A stretch of 64,000 nucleotides of DNA from Halpernia sp048269545 (GCF_048269545.1 NZ_JBLXIJ010000006.1:68338-132337); one strand, 5' to 3'; positions 8,058-17,588 are shown, numbered from the stretch's first letter. The notes: generated by a model from the sequence alone, not told the origin. Numbers and translations: made by a program.

Positions 8058-9344
8058 TTATCTTTTGCTCATTTCCACATAATCACGTGGAGTTGCGCCT
8101 TGATAAACTTGTCTTGGGCGACCGATTGGATCGTTGTGTAATCGCATTTCTTTCCATTGGGAAATCCAACCTGGAAGTCTTCCTAATGCAAACATTACTG
8201 TAAACATTTCAGTTGGAATTCCTAAAGCGCGGTAAATAATACCGGAATAGAAATCTACGTTTGGATAGAGTTTTCTTTCGATGAAATATTCATCTTCTAA
8301 AGCTACTTTTTCTAATTGTCTTGCAATATCTAACGCTTTATCTTCAATTCCTAAATCTTCAAAAATATCATCTGCTGCTTTTTTAATGATTTTTGCTCGT
8401 GGATCAAAGTTTTTATAAACTCTATGACCAAATCCCATCAATCGGAAATTATCATCTTTATTTTTTGCTTTTTCTACATATTTTGCTACGTCTCCTCCAT
8501 CTTTTTCAATCATTTCAAGCATTTCTATTACTGCTTGATTTGCACCACCGTGAAGTGGTCCCCAAAGTGCGCCAATTCCTGCAGAAACTGAAGCGAATAA
8601 ACCTGTATGTGCAGAACCAACCATTCTCACTGTAGAAGTAGAACAGTTTTGCTCGTGATCTGCGTGTAGAATTAATAATTTATTCAAAGCATTTACTACA
8701 GTTGGATTAATATGAAAATCCTGATTTGGTAATCTGAAAACCATTTTGTAGAAATTTTCTACATAGTTCAAATTATTATCACCGTGATTGATTGGTAATC
8801 CCATTTTCTTACGATAAGTCCAAGCGCAAAGATGTGCAAATTTTGCGATCAACATTTCTGCAGCGTGGTCTAAATCATCTTTAGAATTCACATCTACAGC
8901 TTTTGGATTAAAGGCTGTTAATGCAGAAGTTAATGAAGATAAAACTCCCATTGGATGAGCAGAACGAGGAAAAACATCTACTAAACGTTTCATTTCATCT
9001 GCCACATAATTGTATTTTTTTATACCGTTTTCAAATTTTAAAAATTGTTCTTGAGTGGGTAAATTACCGTAAAGCAATAAATATATAACTTCAGAAAACG
9101 TGGATTTTTCTGCAATTTGTTCGATTGGATAACCGCGGTAAAACAATTCACCTTTGTCACCATCTAAATAAGTGATTTCACTAATTGTAGCGCCTGTATT
9201 TTTGTAACCTAAATCTAAAGTTATTAAACCAGTATCACCTCTTAATTTGGAAATATCTATTCCTCTATCTCCCATTGTACTTTCTATGATTGGGAATTCA
9301 AAAGATTTCCCATCATAGTTAAGTGTAACTTTATTATCTGACAT
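8058..9344 (-). CDS. gltA: Citrate synthase
   Basis: A 428-residue citrate synthase, which condenses oxaloacetate and acetyl-CoA at the entry of the TCA cycle. The catalytic residues His265 (GPLHGGANQ), His307 (GFGHRVYKNFDPRA) and Asp364 (YPNVDFYSG) are in place. The N-terminal small domain and the length are those of the Gram-negative hexameric (type II) form. It is monocistronic: a strong terminator follows. A possible -7 box TATTTTTG lies at 9391-9398 without a clear -33 partner. Confidence 0.96.
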   Translation of the reverse strand: MSDNKVTLNYDGKSFEFPIIESTMGDRGIDISKLRGDTGLITLDLGYKNTGATISEITYLDGDKGELFYRGYPIEQIAEKSTFSEVIYLLLYGNLPTQEQFLKFENGIKKYNYVADEMKRLVDVFPRSAHPMGVLSSLTSALTAFNPKAVDVNSKDDLDHAAEMLIAKFAHLCAWTYRKKMGLPINHGDNNLNYVENFYKMVFRLPNQDFHINPTVVNALNKLLILHADHEQNCSTSTVRMVGSAHTGLFASVSAGIGALWGPLHGGANQAVIEMLEMIEKDGGDVAKYVEKAKNKDDNFRLMGFGHRVYKNFDPRAKIIKKAADDIFEDLGIEDKALDIARQLEKVALEDEYFIERKLYPNVDFYSGIIYRALGIPTEMFTVMFALGRLPGWISQWKEMRLHNDPIGRPRQVYQGATPRDYVEMSKR

Positions 9345-9538
9345 ATAATTTAAATATTTTTATAAATTTAAGAAAAAAAGAAATAGTGACCAAAAATAGG
9401 GTATGAAATACATCAGGTTAATTGTATGTAAATCCACAGAGAATACTGTATTTCTTTTATACAAGACTTTACAAAAATAATTATTTTTAATTAATAAAAT
9501 TGGAAGATTAGCCCCAGTATTTCAATTCAACAAAAATA

Positions 9539-10342
9539 TTAATCTGAAAGTTCAATTTTATTATTTCTTAATTTTTGTTTATTTCTATAACTTGATACAA
9601 AATCTTTCTGAATTTCTAATAAATCTGAACTTGAAATTTTATCTAAACCAGGCATTTGTTTTAGAAAAATAGTTGGATCTGCATCAATTTGTTTCTTTTT
9701 TTTGATATATTCATCGTACGAAACATCTATAGTTCTTATCCCGAAATTGGTATAGAATTGAGAAATAAATGTTTTTTGCGGTATCACGATCTGTATTAAT
9801 GTAAAGTGGAAGTCTTCTTTAGAATCATACGCTTCCACAATTAAACCCGGTAAGCCCGAGAATTTATAGGGCCCGTCTGAAAAAGGTATATCCTGTGCAA
9901 ACCAACAAATCCATGTTCTTCCTGCAAACGTGGTTTCTGCTTTCTGTACTTTATAATTATCCAAGGTTTTAAAGTCTTGCGAAATTTCCCATTTCATTTT
10001 TCTTGGCTCAATCACTTGAAAATTATCCATTCCTAGAAGTTCATTAAAAACTATCTCTTTAGTAATATAATTTTTTTTGATTAAAAAATCTAATTTCGGT
10101 TCTATCTTTATCTGTGTAGTAATTCCCGAAATCTTGTTTGCCGTCGTTAAAGAATCATATTCAGCATAACTTGTTGAATAAAAAAATGAGGCGTTATCTT
10201 TTATGTCCAAATTAAAATTTTCTGTCTGGATATTTGTTTTATCAGTTGAATCAATTTTGAATTTCAGTTGATAAACGAATCTATGCTGCGAAAATAATAG
10301 CGTAGAGATGCTAAAGAAAAAAAATGTTAATATTGCTTTCAT
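9539..10342 (-). CDS. GLPGLI family secreted protein
   Basis: A 267-residue protein with a signal peptide (hydrophobic residues 4-18, probable cut after FSQ). It carries the family block W-E-I-S...F-A-G-R-x-W-I-C-W-F...I-P-x-x-x-G-P-Y-K-F-S followed by GLPGLI at 163-168. The GLPGLI family is common in Flavobacteria and has no established function. It is the last gene of a leftward unit after a small exported protein and an ABC transporter pair, and its start overlaps the end of the permease gene by 4 bp, suggesting translational coupling. Export to the periplasm or outer surface is inferred from the signal peptide. Confidence 0.88.
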   Translation of the reverse strand: MKAILTFFFFSISTLLFSQHRFVYQLKFKIDSTDKTNIQTENFNLDIKDNASFFYSTSYAEYDSLTTANKISGITTQIKIEPKLDFLIKKNYITKEIVFNELLGMDNFQVIEPRKMKWEISQDFKTLDNYKVQKAETTFAGRTWICWFAQDIPFSDGPYKFSGLPGLIVEAYDSKEDFHFTLIQIVIPQKTFISQFYTNFGIRTIDVSYDEYIKKKKQIDADPTIFLKQMPGLDKISSSDLLEIQKDFVSSYRNKQKLRNNKIELSD

Positions 10343-11016
10343 ATTTTAACTAAATTTTTGTTTAAAATTAACCTGTGCAAAATGAAAAATAAAAATAGAA
10401 AGTATAAATAATAATAAACAGAAGCATTTCCATAAATTATTTCATTAAAATTTTGAAAAGGCAACAATTTTGCAATAATTGAAAATTTTGTGTTTTGTAA
10501 ACTTAAAAATAAACTGTCCTCAAAAAAAGCATAAAAAACCAAACTTATAATCGTCCAAAAAGTTGGTAAACATAATATAAGAATAACACATATAAGATTG
10601 ACAAGTAATAATTTACAAAATAAAAATGTAACTAAAATTAAGATATTCCAATTAACTTGCTTTTCTACAACTAGACTAACAATCAAATAGGACAGAACGC
10701 TTGCAAGGGTAAAAAATAATGTCAAAAGTAAAATTAAATACGTTAAAAATCTACTTTTATCTTCTTTGAAATGAATTGAAATAAATTTAAAATAATTAGA
10801 TTTTACAAATGACAAGTATGTTATAGAAAAAAATAATATTCCCAAAATTACAATTGTAGCCATTCCAAAATAGTGATGGAACTTTTCCGTCAATGGCCTA
10901 TTACTTGAATTTAAGTACAAAAAATAAAATAGGCACAGAAAGAAAAAACTAACTATCAATGAAAATATTAGAGTTCGTATTTTTAATAAATTCTTAATTA
11001 GATGCAGAACGCTCAT
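10339..11016 (-). CDS. Putative ABC transporter membrane subunit
   Basis: About 225 residues starting at MSVLHLIKN; an upstream in-frame start at 11040 would place eight more residues deep inside the ATPase gene. About six hydrophobic segments are visible, with almost no soluble loops, as in small ABC-2 type permeases. No family signature beyond this was recognised. The gene overlaps the ATPase gene by 23 bp and the GLPGLI gene by 4 bp, so the three are surely one operon. It probably forms an exporter with the ATPase; the small exported protein gene upstream is one possible link to the substrate. Confidence 0.72.
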   Translation of the reverse strand: MSVLHLIKNLLKIRTLIFSLIVSFFFLCLFYFLYLNSSNRPLTEKFHHYFGMATIVILGILFFSITYLSFVKSNYFKFISIHFKEDKSRFLTYLILLLTLFFTLASVLSYLIVSLVVEKQVNWNILILVTFLFCKLLLVNLICVILILCLPTFWTIISLVFYAFFEDSLFLSLQNTKFSIIAKLLPFQNFNEIIYGNASVYYYLYFLFLFFILHRLILNKNLVKI

Positions 11017-11590
11017 GAATCTTAATTTTACAATTATCAATTTCTAGAAAAGTGCTACAAATATTGTCCCTAAATGCAAAAGTGTGAGAAACTAAAACGA
11101 TTGGCTTTTCTATTTGTATTAAAAAATTTTGCAAGAAAGAAATACTGTCCAGATCTAAATTCTCTGTTGGCTCATCTAATACCAAAAGACTATATTTTTT
11201 TATGGATAATATTGAAATTAACAATACCTTTGTTTTATTGCCTTCTGAAAGTTGGTTGATCTTTTTATTGACTTCAACAAAATTTAATCCTTTACATATT
11301 TTTTCTACAGTTTCAAAGTCATAATTCCTCCTAAATATTTGCAAGTTCTCCATCAAGCTTAACTCATTGAGAACATTAAGTTCCTTGCTATAATACAGAA
11401 CATTTTTCAATTTATCTTTTATTTGGATATTGTTGCCAATAATCTCACCCATTATAATCCTTAGTAGTGTTGTTTTACCCGTCCCATTTGCACCGCTTAC
11501 TGAATATTTAACCTTATTGTTTATCTCCAAATTTACATCATCAAAAATTTTTCGGTTATTATAAAAGAATTTATCAATTTTTATATTCAT
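10994..11590 (-). CDS. ABC transporter ATP-binding protein
   Basis: A compact, roughly 198-residue ABC ATPase. The start at MNIKIDKFF is chosen because the ABC fold begins there; an earlier in-frame start at 11635 lies inside a hairpin. Walker A is GANGTGKTTLL, the signature is LSEGNKTK (a variant of LSGGQ), Walker B is LLVLDEPTENLD and the switch histidine is in VLVSHTF. It is short for the family, which fits a small exporter. A perfect 12-bp hairpin lies between the preceding exported-protein gene and this start. Confidence 0.9.
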   Translation of the reverse strand: MNIKIDKFFYNNRKIFDDVNLEINNKVKYSVSGANGTGKTTLLRIIMGEIIGNNIQIKDKLKNVLYYSKELNVLNELSLMENLQIFRRNYDFETVEKICKGLNFVEVNKKINQLSEGNKTKVLLISILSIKKYSLLVLDEPTENLDLDSISFLQNFLIQIEKPIVLVSHTFAFRDNICSTFLEIDNCKIKIHERSASN

Positions 11591-11608
11591 TTCTGCATAA
11601 AATAAAGT

Positions 11609-11636
11609 AATGGTTTGCAACTTATTGCAAACCATT
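11609..11636 (-). terminator. Perfect hairpin between small exported protein gene and ABC genes
   Basis: AATGGTTTGCAA and TTGCAAACCATT form a perfect 12-bp stem around a 4-nt loop. On the minus strand it is followed by ACTTTATTTT rather than a clean T run. The position after a small exported-protein gene and before its operon partners fits a partial terminator or an RNA-stabilising hairpin that lowers downstream expression. Confidence 0.65.
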
Positions 11637-11668
11637 AGTTGATGTGTTTTTTAATTTGATCCTGGTCC

Positions 11669-12082
11669 TTACTCTTCTGATATTGCTAATTCGTGCGCTG
11701 CACACTCTGCATAGCAACCTACTACGCCAAAATTTGTTGGTTTATCTGAACACTGGTTTGATTTTGTACAGGCAAGATAAGTCTTTAAACTTCTAGCATT
11801 TCGCTTCATAATTTCCAATTTCGAATTTGAAATGTTATTCGAAACATATATGTAACTGATTCTATTTGATAAATTGAAGCCGATCTTAAAAATTAAATTA
11901 TTACCATTTTCGCCCTTTTCAATTATGGTTTTTTCGGTCGTTCCAATTTCGTGTAAATTATACACTTCCACAAAATTCAAATCCGCACTGCTTTTTAGTG
12001 GAGGAATTCCCAGATTGTAATTAGCTGCACAAACTGGAGTTGCACAGAGAAATAGTACAACCAAAAATAATAGTTTTTTCAT
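11669..12082 (-). CDS. Small exported cysteine-containing protein, function unknown
   Basis: A 137-residue protein with a clear Sec signal peptide (MKKLLFLVVLFLCATPVCA, cut before ANYNL). The mature part has an N-terminal region of about 80 residues and a C-terminal tail with four cysteines (LAC, NQC, VGC, AEC) ending AAHELAISEE. No family was recognised. It is the first gene of a leftward unit with an ABC transporter and a GLPGLI protein. By position it resembles the small secreted proteins that precede GLPGLI genes at 31814 and 41582, although its sequence is not clearly related to them. Confidence 0.75.
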   Translation of the reverse strand: MKKLLFLVVLFLCATPVCAANYNLGIPPLKSSADLNFVEVYNLHEIGTTEKTIIEKGENGNNLIFKIGFNLSNRISYIYVSNNISNSKLEIMKRNARSLKTYLACTKSNQCSDKPTNFGVVGCYAECAAHELAISEE

Positions 12083-12271
12083 TTTTTGAAATTTTAAAAA
12101 TTAATGTAATATTTCTTACAGACATTTTCTCTTACGCGTCAGATAGAATGTTTAGTAATTGGAATAAAATTAAAATTAAAATTATGCAACACTTTATTTT
12201 AAAAATAAAAAAAAGTTATCCACAGTGACTATTAAAAGTAATAGAATGTAATTTTGATGACACTCTATCAA

Positions 12272-13564
12272 TTAGCGTTTTATTTTAAATGCATCAAGTC
12301 CTGGAAAAATTGCAGTGTCGCCCAACGCTTCTTCAATTCTTAAAAGTTGGTTGTATTTTGCCATACGATCTGAACGTGAAGCTGAACCCGTTTTTATTTG
12401 TCCACAATTCATCGCCACAGCTAAATCGGCAATTGTAGAATCTTCAGTTTCACCAGAACGGTGAGACATTACTGTTGTGTATTTGTTATTTTGCGCCATC
12501 TGAACAGCGGCCATCGTTTCCGATAAAGTTCCGATTTGGTTTACTTTAATTAAGATAGAATTGGCTGTTTCAGTTTTAATTCCTTTAGTTAAAATTTCAG
12601 TATTTGTCACAAATAAATCATCACCAACGATTTGAACAGTTTTTCCTAATTTTTCTGTTAAAAGTTTCCAGCCTTCCCAATCATTTTCATCCATTCCGTC
12701 TTCAATAGAAATAATGGGATATTTTGAGGCCAATTCCGCTAAATAATCTACCTGTTCTTCACGCGTTCTAACCGCGCCATTTTCACCTTCAAATTTTCTG
12801 TAATCGTATTTTCCATCAACATAAAATTCTGAAGAAGCGGCATCTAAAGCAAACATAATATCGTCTCCTGCTTTATAACCCGCATTTGTGATTGCTTGTG
12901 TTAAAGTATCGAGCGCATCTTCTGTACCATCAAACGTTGGTGCAAAACCACCTTCATCACCAACTGCAGTTGATAAACCTCTCTTCTTCAATATTGATTT
13001 TAATTCGTGAAAAATTTCTGTTCCTTTTTGTAGAGCGTGAGAAAAAGAATCTGCTTTTACAGGCATTATCATAAATTCCTGAAACGCAATCGGCGCATCT
13101 GAATGAGAACCGCCATTTATTACATTCATCATTGGAACAGGAAGTGTGTTTGCATTTACGCCGCCGATATATTTGTACAAAGGAATTTTTAAATCTAAAG
13201 CTGCCGCTTTTGCAACCGCCAAAGACACACCAAGAATTGCATTTGCACCAAGATTGGCTTTATTAGGTGTTCCATCTAATTCAATCATTAACATATCGAT
13301 GTAATTTTGCTCGAAAACAGAAATACCAATAATTTCTGGTGCAATAACTTCTTTTACATTTTCTACTGCTTTCAGCACACCTTTTCCACCAAATTCCTTT
13401 CCATTATCTCGTAATTCTACAGCTTCATGTTCGCCAGTAGAAGCACCAGAAGGAACTGCAGCTCTTCCCATAGAACCATTTTCTGTATGAACATCTACTT
13501 CTATTGTAGGATTTCCTCGGGAATCTAAAATTTGTCGGGCTTCAATGTAAGAAATGTAACTCAT
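12272..13564 (-). CDS. eno: Enolase
   Basis: A 430-residue enolase, converting 2-phosphoglycerate to phosphoenolpyruvate in glycolysis. It has the N-terminal IEARQILDSRGNPTIEVDV, the substrate loop SGASTGEHEA, NQIGTL and the signature segment ILIKVNQIG; metal ligands fall in FALDAASSE, SIEDGMDEND and VGDDLFVTN. The length is standard. A candidate -7 box TAAATTTG lies at 13608-13615 on the minus strand. A weak hairpin (12241-12268, eight pairs with one G-U) follows the stop codon without a T run. Confidence 0.97.
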   Translation of the reverse strand: MSYISYIEARQILDSRGNPTIEVDVHTENGSMGRAAVPSGASTGEHEAVELRDNGKEFGGKGVLKAVENVKEVIAPEIIGISVFEQNYIDMLMIELDGTPNKANLGANAILGVSLAVAKAAALDLKIPLYKYIGGVNANTLPVPMMNVINGGSHSDAPIAFQEFMIMPVKADSFSHALQKGTEIFHELKSILKKRGLSTAVGDEGGFAPTFDGTEDALDTLTQAITNAGYKAGDDIMFALDAASSEFYVDGKYDYRKFEGENGAVRTREEQVDYLAELASKYPIISIEDGMDENDWEGWKLLTEKLGKTVQIVGDDLFVTNTEILTKGIKTETANSILIKVNQIGTLSETMAAVQMAQNNKYTTVMSHRSGETEDSTIADLAVAMNCGQIKTGSASRSDRMAKYNQLLRIEEALGDTAIFPGLDAFKIKR

Positions 13565-13933
13565 GGTTTTATTTTGTTTTTTAAATATATTAATAATTAA
13601 ACGACAGCAAATTTACGTAATATTTGGGGAAAATGAAAAAATTGATATTTTGTATTTTTTTGTATTTATGGTCCGCATTATTTTAACCTTATAAGTTTGT
13701 TTATTCAATTTTGAAAAGTTGTTTAAATTCAAAAGTTTTGTCATTAGCCAAAAAAAATTTTTCTAAATTTACATTCTAACAATTATATGAAATTATTTAG
13801 TGTTTTTCTTGAAATTCATTAATTTTACATAATAATAAGGACCAGATTGAGCAAATACATTAATAAATTTGCAAACCAATCTTTTTGACTTAAAGTAACA
13901 TGATTTTAGCATTTAAAATATAAAAAAATATAA
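13565..13933. promoter_or_regulatory. Divergent promoter region between eno and the MORN gene
   Basis: This is 369 bp of very AT-rich sequence with no gene. On the minus strand TAAATTTG (13608-13615) with TTTC 19 nt upstream is a fair match to the eno promoter. On the plus strand TAAATTTG (13864-13871) could serve the MORN-repeat gene, but no -33 TTTG was found at the right spacing. No RNA gene or repeat was recognised. Confidence 0.5.
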
Positions 13934-15256
13934 ATGAGACAGATTTTTAATTTAAAAAAATGCTTGCTGTTTCTAAGTTTGTTTCTAGTATGTCTTCAGA
14001 TTAGTGGACAATTGGGAGAAAAAGACCAAAACGGGATGACTTATGGTGAGCGCGATATGGCAAAAACTGCAGCCCAAACTGCAAAAGGAAATACACCTTA
14101 TTCGCCGAGGGGAGTAGATAAAAACGCTGTGGAAAAGTATGTGAATGCCAATAAACAAAACCGCCCAGAAACTCCTGCCGAAAGATTGGCAAAATATAAT
14201 GCAGAGAAAACACGCGATAATAATTATCTTAATGAAGTAAAAGCCGCAGAAAAAGACGCCGCTCCATTTCTAAATATATCAGCTGAAGATTTTATTGATA
14301 AAAATTCTGGCTTCTGTAAAGGAGACTGTGAAAACGGAAAAGGCAGTCTGACTTTGCCCCATGGTGAGGTATTTGTTGGTCTTTTTTTGAATGGAAAAGC
14401 CAATGGTAGAGGACAGATTAATAAGGATGCAAAAAATGCTGTAGTAAGTTTCTACAAAAACGGTCTTCGAGAAGGAAAAGCGGCAATATATAGTTCAGAA
14501 GGGGTTTTGCGTCTAAGTTATGTGAAAAACAAGGCTTTCGGTCCCGCAGAATTTCAGTTCAGTAACGGAGATAAAAGAAATTATAATTACAATAATGGTG
14601 TTGTAAATGGTGTTTCTTTTTACACCTTCGCCAATTCAAATGATTACGTAAAAGATCTTTATTTATTGGGTAAAAAACTAACAACTTTCCAAGCAAAAAA
14701 AGGTTCAAATATGTATCCTTCGGAAACGATGAAAAATGCAGCCTGGGTTTGGGATGAAACTTTACAGGCAAAAAAAACATTTTTTGAATCTACAGCTTTT
14801 TATAGTGGAGAGCATAACAATTTAGGAAGAAAACATGGGCAAGGTATTTATGCATGGGACAGTGGAAGATTTTACATAGGACAATGGAAAAGAGGAAATA
14901 TGGACGGATTTGGCCAAATGGTATATCCCAATGGCGATTATTATGAAGGAGAGTTCAACAACGATAAAAAGAATGGAAAAGGAATAACTTATTATGTAAA
15001 CGGTTTAAAATACGAAGGAGAATATAAAGATGATAAAATGGACGGCAAAGGAAAAATCATTTTTCCGAATGGAAAGTATTACACAGCTAAATTTGTGAAA
15101 GATAAAATGGAAGGTGAAGCTAACCTGATTCTTCCTGACGGATCACACGCCTTCATTTTTTATGAAAACGATAAACAAACTGGTGGTAAATATTTTAATG
15201 CAAATGGAAAAGAAATCAATAAAAGTGAATTCACAATAATTGAAGATAATTTTTAA
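13934..15256 (+). CDS. Secreted MORN-repeat protein
   Basis: A 440-residue protein with a signal peptide (KKCLLFLSLFLVCLQISGQ). It has an N-terminal charged, Ala-rich region and then many MORN-type repeats (G-x-Y-x-G-x-W/F...G-x-G-x-x-x-Y/F-x-x-G). The clearest run covers about residues 290-420, for example YIGQWKRGNMDGFGQMVYPN and YEGEFNNDKKNGKG. MORN repeats fold into extended beta hairpins and often bind lipid or protein; the role here is unknown. It stands alone, divergent from eno. Confidence 0.85.
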   Translation: MRQIFNLKKCLLFLSLFLVCLQISGQLGEKDQNGMTYGERDMAKTAAQTAKGNTPYSPRGVDKNAVEKYVNANKQNRPETPAERLAKYNAEKTRDNNYLNEVKAAEKDAAPFLNISAEDFIDKNSGFCKGDCENGKGSLTLPHGEVFVGLFLNGKANGRGQINKDAKNAVVSFYKNGLREGKAAIYSSEGVLRLSYVKNKAFGPAEFQFSNGDKRNYNYNNGVVNGVSFYTFANSNDYVKDLYLLGKKLTTFQAKKGSNMYPSETMKNAAWVWDETLQAKKTFFESTAFYSGEHNNLGRKHGQGIYAWDSGRFYIGQWKRGNMDGFGQMVYPNGDYYEGEFNNDKKNGKGITYYVNGLKYEGEYKDDKMDGKGKIIFPNGKYYTAKFVKDKMEGEANLILPDGSHAFIFYENDKQTGGKYFNANGKEINKSEFTIIEDNF

Positions 15257-15460
15257 TATTACAAAGGTGTTTTTTTGCGCTTTCATAAATCAATTGCCAA
15301 ACATTTACTTAAAGTCTTAAGCAAATCCTTTTTTTAATTTCTTTAAAGCGTAAACAAATCCAATAATCTTGCAATTCCATTTGACATAAGATTTTATTAA
15401 ATTGAATTGAAATTTAAAATTAAAATTAAAGTTCTTAACTTTAACAATAAATAAAATATT

Positions 15461-15820
15461 ATGAAAAACACCGTTGTAATAACCGCCATTTTGGGTTTAA
15501 GTTTAATGGCTTGCAAAAAAGAAAATACAGCCAATACTAAAAATGTAACTTCTAATATCAATTCATTAAAAATGGATGAAAGTAAGAGTTTCACTTATCT
15601 CGCAACTAATTCTGAACGTGCCAATTTAAGTTTCCAAAATGAAGGAAATGATCACAGAATAACTATAAAAGCAAACAATATGAAGTATGTTCTGGATAAA
15701 AAAGATGCAGATTCCGCATCTATGGTATTTGAAAGAAATGGTGTAGTTGCAAAATTGACGAAAGATTCTTTAATTATTACTCAAGATGACAAAGTAATTC
15801 CTTTGGTGAGAACAAATTAA
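15461..15820 (+). CDS. Small lipoprotein, function unknown
   Basis: A 119-residue protein with a lipoprotein signal peptide: hydrophobic core and lipobox LSLMAC with Cys18. The mature part is polar, and after residue 40 it looks like a small beta-rich domain (YLATNSERANLSF..., ITIKANNMKYVLDKK, MVFERNGVVAKL). No family was recognised, though it resembles the small MliC-like or lipocalin-like lipoproteins frequent in this group. It is monocistronic and convergent with rplQ. Confidence 0.7.
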   Translation: MKNTVVITAILGLSLMACKKENTANTKNVTSNINSLKMDESKSFTYLATNSERANLSFQNEGNDHRITIKANNMKYVLDKKDADSASMVFERNGVVAKLTKDSLIITQDDKVIPLVRTN

Positions 15821-15940
15821 AAAAAATTGAATTCTTGGTTTATTACTTCATCAGTTCTTGCCACATAAAAGAGGCTTCTGGCGGAATTATCAAAAGCAGA
15901 ATTAAACATTAATATGTAATTAAATATTAAATAAATTAAC

Positions 15941-15976
15941 AAAAAATCCGTCACATTAAATAATGAGACGGATTTT
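15941..15976 (-). terminator. Terminator at the end of the ribosomal cluster
   Basis: ATCCGTC and GACGGAT form the main stem, extended by A-T pairs on both sides and by an inner CATT/AATG pairing, with a T6 run on the minus strand. It lies 25 bp past the rplQ stop and closes the long rplC-to-rplQ transcription unit. Confidence 0.85.
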
Positions 15977-16000
15977 ATATTTAAAAAAGCTTTTAGAAAT

Positions 16001-16558
16001 TTATTCTGCTGTTTTTTCTTCTGTTGTATCTGCAGCTTCCACAGTTGGTTCTTCAACTACTGCATCAGTTACAGTTTCTTCAGCTTTAGCTTCTACTTTT
16101 GCATCTGCAATTGTTGCAATTGGTTGAGCTTTTTTAGCTTTAGAAGCACTTCTACTTCTTCTAGTAGTTTTCTTCTCCGCTTCGTTTGGATTATAGATAT
16201 CGTTGAAATCTACCAATTCTATCATCGCCATATCTGCCGCATCACCTAATCTGAAACCAGTTTTAATGATTCTTGTGTAACCTCCTGGTCTTTCAGCAAT
16301 TTTGGGAGCAATTGTTCTGAACAATTCAGTAACTGCTTCTTTGCTTTGAAGATAAGAGAAAACTGTACGTCTATTGTGAGTAGAATCTTCTTTAGATTTC
16401 GTTAGAATTGGTTCTACAAAAACTCTTAGCGCTTTTGCTTTCGCAACCGTTGTATTAATTCTTTTATGCTCAATAAGAGAACAAGCCATGTTAGAAAGCA
16501 TCGCGCTTCTGTGAGATGTAGTTCTTCCTAAATGATTAAATTTTTTACCGTGTCTCAT
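16001..16558 (-). CDS. rplQ: 50S ribosomal protein L17
   Basis: A 185-residue protein. The first ~120 residues are the conserved L17 domain (MRHGKKFNHLGRTTSHR at the N-terminus, RPGGYTRI in the middle). The last ~60 residues are a low-complexity Lys/Ala then Glu/Val/Thr tail, an extension often seen in Bacteroidota L17. It is the last gene of the cluster, 6 bp after rpoA, followed by a strong terminator. Confidence 0.97.
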   Translation of the reverse strand: MRHGKKFNHLGRTTSHRSAMLSNMACSLIEHKRINTTVAKAKALRVFVEPILTKSKEDSTHNRRTVFSYLQSKEAVTELFRTIAPKIAERPGGYTRIIKTGFRLGDAADMAMIELVDFNDIYNPNEAEKKTTRRSRSASKAKKAQPIATIADAKVEAKAEETVTDAVVEEPTVEAADTTEEKTAE

Positions 16559-16564
16559 TATAAT

Positions 16565-17560
16565 TTATTTATCTGCGTCTAATTTATATTTCGCCACATC
16601 AAAGCCAAAGTTTAGCCCTTTTGCGTGCACTAATTCTTCTAGTTCTGTCAGAGATTTTTTACCAAAATTTCTGAATTTCATCAAATCAGACTTACTGTAA
16701 GAAACAAGTTCTCCAAGAGTTTCTACTTCTGCCGCTTTCAAACAATTTAGTGCTCTTACGGAAAGATCCATATCTGCTAATTTTGATTTTAAAAGTTGAC
16801 GTGTGTGAAGTGTTTCTTCGTCATACTGAATGGAGGCTTTCACTGCTTCTGTTTCCAAAGTAATTCTCTCATCGGAGAATAACATGAAATGATAAATTAA
16901 TATTTTAGAAGCTTCAGTTAATGCATTTTGAGGAGAGATTGAACCGTCTGTCTCAATATCCAAAATCAGTTTTTCGTAGTCTGTTTTTTGCTCTACACGA
17001 TAGTTTTCAACAGTGTATTGTACTTTTTTGATTGGCGTAAAGATAGAATCTATTGCAATTGTACCAAGAGGTGCATTTGCAGATTTGTTTTGTTCTGAAG
17101 GAACGTAACCTCTACCTTTTTCTATATTAAAAGTAATTTCAAAAGTAACTGCTTTAGTTAGATTACAAATAACCAATTCGGGGTTTAAAACTTCAAAACC
17201 GTTTATTGAACTACCTAAATCACCTGCTGTAATTACTTCTTTACCAGAAAGTTTTACAGAAACTTGTTCTGCAGAAGCGCCTTCAGATTTTGCTTTAAGT
17301 CTTAGTTGTTTAAGGTTTAAAACTATTTCTGTAACGTCTTCTATAACACCTTTAATTGTTGAAAATTCGTGCTCTACACCTTCTATTTTGATAGAAGAAA
17401 TAGCATATCCTTCAAGAGAAGAAAGTAAAACTCTTCTCAATGCATTACCGATGGTAAGACCAAAACCAGATTCAAGGGGTCTGAATTCAAACTGTCCTTT
17501 AAAATCATCAGATTTTATTAGTATTACTTTGTCGGGTTTTATAAATGTTAAAATTGCCAT
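16565..17560 (-). CDS. rpoA: DNA-directed RNA polymerase subunit alpha
   Basis: 331 residues. The N-terminal assembly domain is shown by PLESGFGLTIGNALRRVLLSSLEG and the C-terminal domain by LNCLKAAEVETLGELVSYS and FGKKSLTELEELV. It nucleates RNA polymerase assembly, and the C-terminal domain contacts DNA and activators. It lies in the usual place between rpsD and rplQ. Confidence 0.98.
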   Translation of the reverse strand: MAILTFIKPDKVILIKSDDFKGQFEFRPLESGFGLTIGNALRRVLLSSLEGYAISSIKIEGVEHEFSTIKGVIEDVTEIVLNLKQLRLKAKSEGASAEQVSVKLSGKEVITAGDLGSSINGFEVLNPELVICNLTKAVTFEITFNIEKGRGYVPSEQNKSANAPLGTIAIDSIFTPIKKVQYTVENYRVEQKTDYEKLILDIETDGSISPQNALTEASKILIYHFMLFSDERITLETEAVKASIQYDEETLHTRQLLKSKLADMDLSVRALNCLKAAEVETLGELVSYSKSDLMKFRNFGKKSLTELEELVHAKGLNFGFDVAKYKLDADK

Positions 17561-17588
17561 ATAATTGGGTTGAGCAAAAATTTGATTA

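Noticed and set aside
12241..12268. Hairpin after enolase as a terminator
   Set aside because: Eight pairs with one G-U and no T run; too weak to list as a separate feature.
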